Shown here: positions 6,377 to 10,572 of the stretch, piece after piece
How the letters are laid out: each line of letters starts with the position of its first letter
How positions within the stretch are numbered: the first letter of the stretch is position 1
Source: Anaerolineaceae bacterium
Lineage (GTDB): Bacteria > Chloroflexota > Anaerolineae > Anaerolineales > Anaerolineaceae
NCBI GenBank assembly: GCA_017995665.1
Contig: JAGOIM010000030.1
Coordinates: 1 to 10,572, forward strand
Direction: 5' to 3'
DNA length: 10,572 nt
Translations under genes and position numbers: made by a program
The notes under the pieces: generated by a model
Seen by the model: the letters and a program-made list of their open reading frames with translations, nothing else
Told to the model about the DNA's origin: nothing
Databases searched by the model: none

Positions 6377-7702
6377 TTAGTTCTTGCGGCCTAATTTCTT
6401 CTCGAGGACGTCAACGAGGGTCGGATAACCGATTTCCTGCAGTTTGTAGGTAACGCGAACGGAAGGTTTGTCGATTTTCATAACGCGGGTCATGTCAATC
6501 GGGGTACCGATAACAACTACATCGACATCAGAAGCGGCAATTGTTGCTTCGAGGTCACGGATTTGTTTTTCGCCATATCCCATGCTGGGTAAGTCGTGAC
6601 CCAAGTGGGGGAATTTTTCGAAAGTGGCTTTCAAATCGCCGACAGCGAATGGTCGTGGGTCGACAATTTCTTTGGCGCCGTAGCGTTTGGCTGCATAATA
6701 ACCAAAGTCGTAGGGCAAATCGCCGTGGGTAACGGTTGGGCCTTCATCAATGGCCAAAACGCGCTTGCCTTTGATCATATCGGGATCATCGACAAAAATG
6801 GGGGATGAAGCTTCGATAACGATAGCATCCGGGTTAACTTTGGCAATGCTTGCACGAACGGTGTCAATTTGAGCGACATCAGCAGTGTCGACTTTATTAA
6901 TGATAAAGACATCAGCGGCACGCATATTGACTTCGGCGGGGTAGTAGCCAAGTTCATTACCGGCACGAAGAGGATCGATGACAGTAATCAAAACGTCAGG
7001 TTTGTAGAATGAGAAGTCATTGTTTCCGCCATCCCAGAGGATAACGTCGGCTTCTTTTTCTGCTTCGCGCAAAATAGCTTCATAATCAACACCGGAATAA
7101 ATGATTACGCCGGTATCAATATGAGGTTCATATTCTTCGCGTTCTTCAATTGTGCATTCATGCAAATCGAGGTCTGCATAAGTCGCAAAACGCTGAACTT
7201 TTTGTTTGACTAAATCACCATAAGGCATTGGATGGCGGATTGCCACAACCTTGTAACCAAGGCCCTTCAAAACTTCAGCAACACGGCGGCTGGTTTGGCT
7301 CTTGCCGGCACCGGTACGGGTTGCACAAACGGCTACGAGGGGTTTGGTAGATTTAACTTGTGTCGCCTTTGTACCTAACAAGCGAAAATCTGCACCGAGG
7401 GAATTGACCAAGGCAGACTTGTGCATTACATAATCATAAGGCACATCGCTATAGGAAAAGACAACTTCATCAACGTCGAACTTTTTAATCAGTTCGGGCA
7501 GTTCAGACTCAGGATAAATGTCGATGCCGTTTGGATACAGCGTTCCTGCCAATTCTTTCGGGTACTTGCGACCTTCGATGTTTGGGATTTGAGTAGCGGT
7601 GAAGGCTACAACGTCATACTTATCGTTATCACGATAATAGGTATTGAAGTTGTGGAAGTCACGGCCAGCAGCTCCCATGATGATTGTACGAATACGACTC
7701 AT
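6377..7702 (-). CDS. COG2403-type P-loop GTPase, cyclic 2,3-diphosphoglycerate synthetase-like
   Basis: This 441-residue protein appears related to cyclic 2,3-diphosphoglycerate synthetase and the 'predicted GTPase' group COG2403; this comes from memory of the family, not a search. The N-terminal Rossmann-like part (1 to about 115) starts with IIMGAAGRDFHNFN. The central P-loop domain has Walker A ATRTGAGKS (127-135), WDGGNNDF (223-230) and a GTPase-like NKVD (269-272). The C-terminal part includes VVVIGTPID (396-404). In methanogens the enzyme uses ATP to cyclise 2,3-diphosphoglycerate, a compatible solute. Whether a bacterial relative makes the same product is uncertain, and no 2-phosphoglycerate kinase gene is nearby. 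AGGAG (7713-7717) lies 10 nt before the ATG, a rather long spacing. The gene begins 34 nt after the argS stop and shares its transcript. Confidence 0.75.
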   Translation of the reverse strand: MSRIRTIIMGAAGRDFHNFNTYYRDNDKYDVVAFTATQIPNIEGRKYPKELAGTLYPNGIDIYPESELPELIKKFDVDEVVFSYSDVPYDYVMHKSALVNSLGADFRLLGTKATQVKSTKPLVAVCATRTGAGKSQTSRRVAEVLKGLGYKVVAIRHPMPYGDLVKQKVQRFATYADLDLHECTIEEREEYEPHIDTGVIIYSGVDYEAILREAEKEADVILWDGGNNDFSFYKPDVLITVIDPLRAGNELGYYPAEVNMRAADVFIINKVDTADVAQIDTVRASIAKVNPDAIVIEASSPIFVDDPDMIKGKRVLAIDEGPTVTHGDLPYDFGYYAAKRYGAKEIVDPRPFAVGDLKATFEKFPHLGHDLPSMGYGEKQIRDLEATIAASDVDVVVIGTPIDMTRVMKIDKPSVRVTYKLQEIGYPTLVDVLEKKLGRKN

Positions 7703-7736
7703 TAGATAGATTCTCCTTTTAGTTGGTTCTACTAGT

Positions 7737-9491
7737 CTACATCACTTGTGGGACTTGGATGCCTAGTAATTCTAACACCTTTTTCAGACTTATTTTTGAA
7801 ACCACAACCAATGCCAGCCGAGATGACCTGATTTCAGGCTCGGCTTTGATTACCTGGCACTGATTATAGAAATCATTGAAAGCTTTTGCCAAATCATAAG
7901 CATAAGTTGCCAGTCCGGATGGTTTCATATCTTTGGCTGCTTTTTGAATCTCTTCCGGCAGTTTGGATAATTTTTCAATCAAATTCACTTCGGCACTTTC
8001 AAGTTGATAGCCAAAGCTTGGTTTTAGTTCTAATTCAGAGAAATCAGCTTTTTTGAGCAAGCTGCTTGCGCGAACACAGGCATATTGAATGTATGGTGCT
8101 GATTGTCCGTTGAAATCGAGAGCGCTTTCCCAATCAAAGGTAACGATTTTTGTGTTTTCACGGGATATCATGGGATATTTAATCGCTCCGAGGGCAACTT
8201 TTTCTGCGACGGTCGACATCGTTACTTCATCCAGCCCGGGATTCTTTTCTTTGACGACTTCCAAAGCGCGTTGAGTTGCTTCGCGAACCAAATCATCAAG
8301 CAAAACAACCGTTCCATCACGGGAAGACATGACGACATTCCCCGGCAAATTGACAATTTCGTAAGCCAGGTGGTGAATGCGTTTCGCCCAATCGTAACCC
8401 ATCAGCTCCAGCAATTTTGCCATTTGTTTCATATGCAAACTTTGTCGGACATCGATTACATAAATGGATTGGTCGAGGTCATATTCCTCAAATTTCATAA
8501 TTGCGAGAGGCAATTCTTTGGTGGCATAGAGTGAGGTTCCGTCAGAACGCAAAATAACCGCCACCCGATATTCTTCTTTCGTCCCCAAAATACCGTCCAA
8601 ATCAACAATCACCGGATTTTCAGGCCTGCCGTCGGTTGCAATCCCTTTTTTTATCAGTTCGTCAACCAAGACTTTGCCGGAATCTTCAACGTCGCTCTCA
8701 AAATAAATCCGTTCAAAATGCTCGCCCAAAAGTTCATAAACCTGATCAAAACCATCCATAGACCATTGACGGGTTTGCAACCAGAGATCGTGAATGTGTT
8801 CGTCTCCGGCATCCCACCGCCCGAAATAGGCGCGGACTTTTTCCTCAAAACCTTCTTCTTCGTGGAAGCGTTTGTCCGCTTCGGCGTAAAGATCTGCCAT
8901 CCAACGCATTTTGTCAGTGGCAGGTTGCTCACCGGCATGGTAATTTTCGTAATTGCACATCCATTTGATGACATGCAAGCCAATATCGCCGATGTAATTA
9001 GCCCGAATAACACGATATCCGGCTGCCTCAAGAATGTTGCAAACCGAACCGCCCAGAATGACATTGCGCAAATGACCAACATGCAAAGGCTTATGCGTGT
9101 TCGGGTTGGAGTATTCCACCATGATTGTTTTGCCCTTGGTTTCGCTGTTGCCATAGTTATCATTTTCTTTGGCAATCTTTTCGACCAAAGCCGAGGCATA
9201 AATTCCGGTATCAAAATATAGGTTTAGGTAGCCTTTAACCGCCTCAGATCGGGTGAAACCTTCCGGCAAGCCAATGATTTCTTTCAATTCTTCTGCCAGG
9301 GCTTGAGCATGAAGCGGAACCGGCACGGTCTTATTCGGATCTGCCGCAGCCAAAGGGAAAAACGGTGCCGCCATCCCCCATTCACCGGAAAAAGGAATGT
9401 TTCGAAATTCAACTTTACCGGTTGGCAAATTGCGTTGAAGGCAAAAGTCGTCAATTTTTGAGATGATTTGTTTTTTCAGGTCTTCAAACAT
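7737..9491 (-). CDS. argS: Arginyl-tRNA synthetase
   Basis: This 584-residue class I synthetase attaches arginine to tRNA-Arg. The N-terminal Add-1 domain spans roughly 1-110. The HIGH signature is HVGH (137-140) within VEYSNPNTHKPLHVGHLRN. In place of KMSKS is the common ArgRS variant VMSSRDGTVV (387-396). The DALR anticodon-binding domain covers the last 120 or so residues, starting near YIQYACVRASSLL, and the protein ends in the typical VPxxM sequence (QVPQVM). Length is normal for bacterial ArgRS. GAGG at 9498-9501 is 6 nt before the ATG. A predicted promoter with an extended -10 lies just upstream, and a P-loop protein gene follows 34 nt downstream in the same operon. Confidence 0.98.
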   Translation of the reverse strand: MFEDLKKQIISKIDDFCLQRNLPTGKVEFRNIPFSGEWGMAAPFFPLAAADPNKTVPVPLHAQALAEELKEIIGLPEGFTRSEAVKGYLNLYFDTGIYASALVEKIAKENDNYGNSETKGKTIMVEYSNPNTHKPLHVGHLRNVILGGSVCNILEAAGYRVIRANYIGDIGLHVIKWMCNYENYHAGEQPATDKMRWMADLYAEADKRFHEEEGFEEKVRAYFGRWDAGDEHIHDLWLQTRQWSMDGFDQVYELLGEHFERIYFESDVEDSGKVLVDELIKKGIATDGRPENPVIVDLDGILGTKEEYRVAVILRSDGTSLYATKELPLAIMKFEEYDLDQSIYVIDVRQSLHMKQMAKLLELMGYDWAKRIHHLAYEIVNLPGNVVMSSRDGTVVLLDDLVREATQRALEVVKEKNPGLDEVTMSTVAEKVALGAIKYPMISRENTKIVTFDWESALDFNGQSAPYIQYACVRASSLLKKADFSELELKPSFGYQLESAEVNLIEKLSKLPEEIQKAAKDMKPSGLATYAYDLAKAFNDFYNQCQVIKAEPEIRSSRLALVVVSKISLKKVLELLGIQVPQVM

Positions 9492-9516
9492 AGTTTTCCT
9501 CTATTTTATCGAAGGG

Positions 9517-9525
9517 ATTATAACA
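9517..9525 (-). promoter_or_regulatory. Predicted argS promoter with extended -10
   Basis: On the minus strand TGT (9525-9523) directly precedes a perfect TATAAT (9522-9517), forming an extended -10 element. No good -35 hexamer is seen, which extended -10 promoters tolerate. Transcription would begin near 9510 and give a leader of about 20 nt carrying the GAGG site. The heptamer-repeat element begins immediately upstream at 9529. Confidence 0.6.
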
Positions 9526-9528
9526 TGG

Positions 9529-9670
9529 CAGGGAGCGGTGATCAGGAAGCAGGAAGCAGAAAATTCATAGGTCGTCGACAATAATTTGGACAAAAACTTG
9601 AGAGACACAAATTCTGATTTCCCGTTTCCTTTTTGCCAGCTCCCAGCTCCCCGAATCCCGCTCCCTGTCC
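9529..9670. repeat. Inverted arrays of degenerate heptamer repeats
   Basis: The left array on the plus strand reads as five 7-nt units at 9529-9563: CAGGGAG, CGGTGAT, CAGGAAG, CAGGAAG, CAGAAAA. The right array reads as eight in-phase units at 9615-9670 in opposite orientation, including CCGTTTC, CCAGCTC twice, CCCGAAT, CCCGCTC and CCTGTCC. The outer ends form a perfect 10-bp inverted repeat (9529-9538 with 9658-9667). About 50 nt of unrelated sequence (9564-9614) separates the arrays. There is no coding capacity. It resembles a small non-autonomous mobile or intergenic repeat element, but I cannot assign it to a named family. Confidence 0.7.
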
Positions 9671-9681
9671 TTAACCACAAC

Positions 9682-9708
9682 AAAGCGAGGGTGAAAGACC
9701 CTCGCTTT
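9682..9708 (-). terminator. Hairpin terminator downstream of rpsT
   Basis: AAAGCGAGGGT (9682-9692) and its perfect complement (9698-9708) enclose a 5-nt loop. It lies 22 nt past the rpsT stop. The T tract is weak on both strands (CTTTGTTGTG on the minus strand, CTTTATTATT on the plus strand), so termination may be partial or assisted. Confidence 0.7.
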
Positions 9709-9730
9709 ATTATTCAGACGATTTCAATAA

Positions 9731-9997
9731 CTACTCTGCGATAGCGTTTAAACGGGCCATCAAGCGAGACTTACGGCGTGCAGCGTTGTTTTTGTGAATA
9801 ACGCCCTTTTGAGCAGCCTTGTCCAATGCGCGGATTGCCTTCTGAACTTCGGCTTCAGCCAATTCAGTGTTTTTGCCGTTAATAGCAACTTGTGCTTTAC
9901 GGATATAGGTACGGGCAGAGCCACGATAAACACGATTGCGAAGACGTGCCACGCTGTTTTGTTTGTTACGCTTGATTTGAGACTTAATATTAGCCAA
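9731..9997 (-). CDS. rpsT: 30S ribosomal protein S20
   Basis: This 88-residue, lysine- and arginine-rich helical protein binds 16S rRNA during early 30S assembly. It has the family's opening MANIKSQIKRNKQN and the conserved central and C-terminal pattern (VQKAIRALDKAAQKGVIH, then NNAARRKSRLMARLN). Length matches the usual 86-90 residues. The start codon is TTG, read as methionine, and is fixed by a strong GGAGG 6 nt upstream and by alignment of the canonical N-terminus. The gene is single, with its own promoter upstream and a hairpin terminator downstream. In E. coli rpsT also begins with UUG, which contributes to autogenous control; a similar mode here is an inference. Confidence 0.98.
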   Translation of the reverse strand: MANIKSQIKRNKQNSVARLRNRVYRGSARTYIRKAQVAINGKNTELAEAEVQKAIRALDKAAQKGVIHKNNAARRKSRLMARLNAIAE

Positions 9998-10003
9998 CTT
10001 CTT

Positions 10004-10008
10004 CCTCC
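10004..10008 (-). promoter_or_regulatory. Strong ribosome-binding site for the TTG start of rpsT
   Basis: GGAGG on the minus strand ends 6 nt before the TTG at 9997-9995. It is the strongest Shine-Dalgarno match among the genes here and decides the non-ATG start of S20. Confidence 0.85.
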
Positions 10009-10038
10009 AAACTTACTACTTCATAATTCCAAACAATT

Positions 10039-10066
10039 ATTTTACACGAAATCTGCATTTTGTCCA
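10039..10066 (-). promoter_or_regulatory. Predicted rpsT promoter
   Basis: On the minus strand TGGACA (10066-10061, one mismatch from TTGACA) and TAAAAT (10044-10039, one mismatch from TATAAT) are 16 nt apart. Transcription would start near 10032, giving a leader of about 35 nt that includes the GGAGG site. Confidence 0.6.
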
Positions 10067-10109
10067 GAATTTCATATACTCTTTTCGCTAAAATTCAATA
10101 ATTCACCGA

Positions 10110-10136
10110 CAACAAAAGTGATTTTAACTTTTGTTG
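10110..10136. repeat. 10-bp palindrome between divergent rpsT and rnpB
   Basis: CAACAAAAGT (10110-10119) is perfectly complementary to ACTTTTGTTG (10127-10136) across a 7-nt spacer. No T tract follows on either strand, so it is not a standard terminator. It lies between the rpsT promoter and the rnpB promoter and could be a protein-binding operator, though this is a guess. Confidence 0.5.
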
Positions 10137-10189
10137 ACTGAATAGCAGTTAAGTATACAACATTGCCGACTCATTCACAAGTGCTTTAA

Positions 10190-10198
10190 TGGTATCAT
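10190..10198 (+). promoter_or_regulatory. Candidate rnpB promoter with extended -10
   Basis: TGG (10190-10192) directly precedes TATCAT (10193-10198), an extended -10 element. The expected start at about 10205 coincides with the first base pair of the rnpB P1 helix. No convincing -35 box is seen at normal spacing. Confidence 0.45.
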
Positions 10199-10204
10199 AA
10201 ACTT

Positions 10205-10545
10205 AACTCAGGTCAGTCAGGTGCGCGCGCTTGTAAAAGTGAGGAAAGTCCGTACACCACAGAGCAGAATGCCAGGTAATCCCTGGGAGGGCGTAAGCTT
10301 TCGGATCGGGCCACAGAAACAAACCGCTCGCAAGAGTAAGGTTGAAAAGGTGGTGTAAGAGACCACCGCAATGCCGGTAACGGTTTTTGGCAAGGTAACC
10401 CCCATTCGGTGCAAGGTCAAACAGGAAAAAGAGCCTGCTCGGCTCGTCTGATTTCCGGGTAGACCGCATGAGGTGGCTGGTGACAGTCATTCGAGATAGA
10501 TGCGCATCCGCGACAAAATACGGCTTATCGGTTGACCTGAGTTAT
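10205..10545 (+). ncRNA. rnpB: RNase P RNA (bacterial type A), catalytic subunit
   Basis: This is the ribozyme that cuts the 5' leader from precursor tRNAs. Conserved GAGGAAAGTCCG (10241-10252) and ACAAAATACGGCTTA (10513-10527, matching ACARAANNNGGCUUA) form the P4 core. P1 is an 11-bp helix of AACTCAGGTCA (10205-10215) with TGACCTGAGTT (10533-10543). P2 pairs 10220-10226 with 10502-10508 with one G-U. P3 is a short stem (10228-10232 with 10237-10241) closed by a GTAA tetraloop. GAGCA (10262-10266) can pair with the loop TGCTC (10436-10440), giving the P6 pseudoknot typical of type A. CCACAGAAACAAACCGC and the GGTGAAAAGG-like, GGCAAGGTAACCCC and GGGTAGACC segments are all in order. Ends are set from P1 and may be off by a few bases. 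The 27 bases after the gene show no recognised terminator. Confidence 0.97.
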
Positions 10546-10572
10546 TGAATCTTGTTCGTCTCTCCTTGGAAA

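Noticed and set aside
8718..9221. 167-codon plus-strand frame inside argS
   Set aside because: It lies wholly antisense to strongly conserved ArgRS sequence including the HVGH region, and its translation shows no domain-like pattern.
9571..9600. Remnant of an IS3-family insertion-sequence end (AATAATTTGGACA)
   Set aside because: The similarity to IS ends is from memory and only about 13 nt long. No transposase fragment, matching opposite end or target duplication is visible.
10134..10159. rnpB promoter using TTGACT (10134-10139) and TATACA (10154-10159)
   Set aside because: The spacer is only 14 nt, and the start it predicts would lie about 40 nt upstream of the P1 helix. The extended -10 at 10190-10198 fits the RNA 5' end better.
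10203..10490. Minus-strand open reading frames over the rnpB region
   Set aside because: The region folds as RNase P RNA on the plus strand with all conserved segments, so the antisense frames are incidental.
1..10572. CRISPR array, phage genes, toxin-antitoxin pair or defence island
   Set aside because: No regularly spaced identical repeats and no genes of these types were found on either strand; the gene content is housekeeping plus a few metabolic genes.

Overview
The window looks like chromosomal DNA of a free-living bacterium with moderate G+C, short gaps and operons. The mix of genes (a Soj/Spo0J pair, a YtcJ-type amidohydrolase, a membrane-anchored DsbA-like protein and a protein resembling archaeal cyclic 2,3-diphosphoglycerate synthetase) would fit Chloroflexota (Anaerolineae-like). 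That placement is an inference from protein style; no rRNA is present to confirm it.

Left half, plus strand (31-4819). parA and parB lie 2 nt apart. The parB stop overlaps the start of a 526-residue metal-dependent amidohydrolase, and a TTG-started double-GNAT acetyltransferase follows after 3 nt. These four read as one transcription unit. A DsbA-like thiol oxidoreductase follows with its own predicted promoter and Shine-Dalgarno site, and a bidirectional hairpin terminator closes this half.

Right half, minus strand (4908-9997). In transcription order this holds rpsT (ribosomal protein S20), argS (arginyl-tRNA synthetase), a COG2403/cyclic-2,3-diphosphoglycerate-synthetase-like P-loop protein 34 nt behind argS, and tyrS (tyrosyl-tRNA synthetase). 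Terminator hairpins separate rpsT from argS and the P-loop gene from tyrS, so argS plus the P-loop gene probably form one unit. Most of this half serves translation.

Far right, plus strand (about 10205-10545). A complete bacterial type A RNase P RNA gene (rnpB) can be folded by eye, including the P1, P2 and P3 helices and the P6 pseudoknot. It diverges from rpsT across a gap holding a 10-bp palindrome.

The least ordinary DNA is non-coding. One item is a roughly 140-bp element between rpsT and argS, built from degenerate 7-nt repeats in inverted orientation. Another is a long hairpin followed by a terminator-like hairpin between tyrS and the P-loop gene, which could be a small RNA or a tyrS leader. 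No CRISPR array, tRNA gene, phage gene, transposase gene or obvious defence system is visible. I see no convincing new multi-gene system; the cyclic-DPG-synthetase-like protein in a translation operon is the best protein-level lead.
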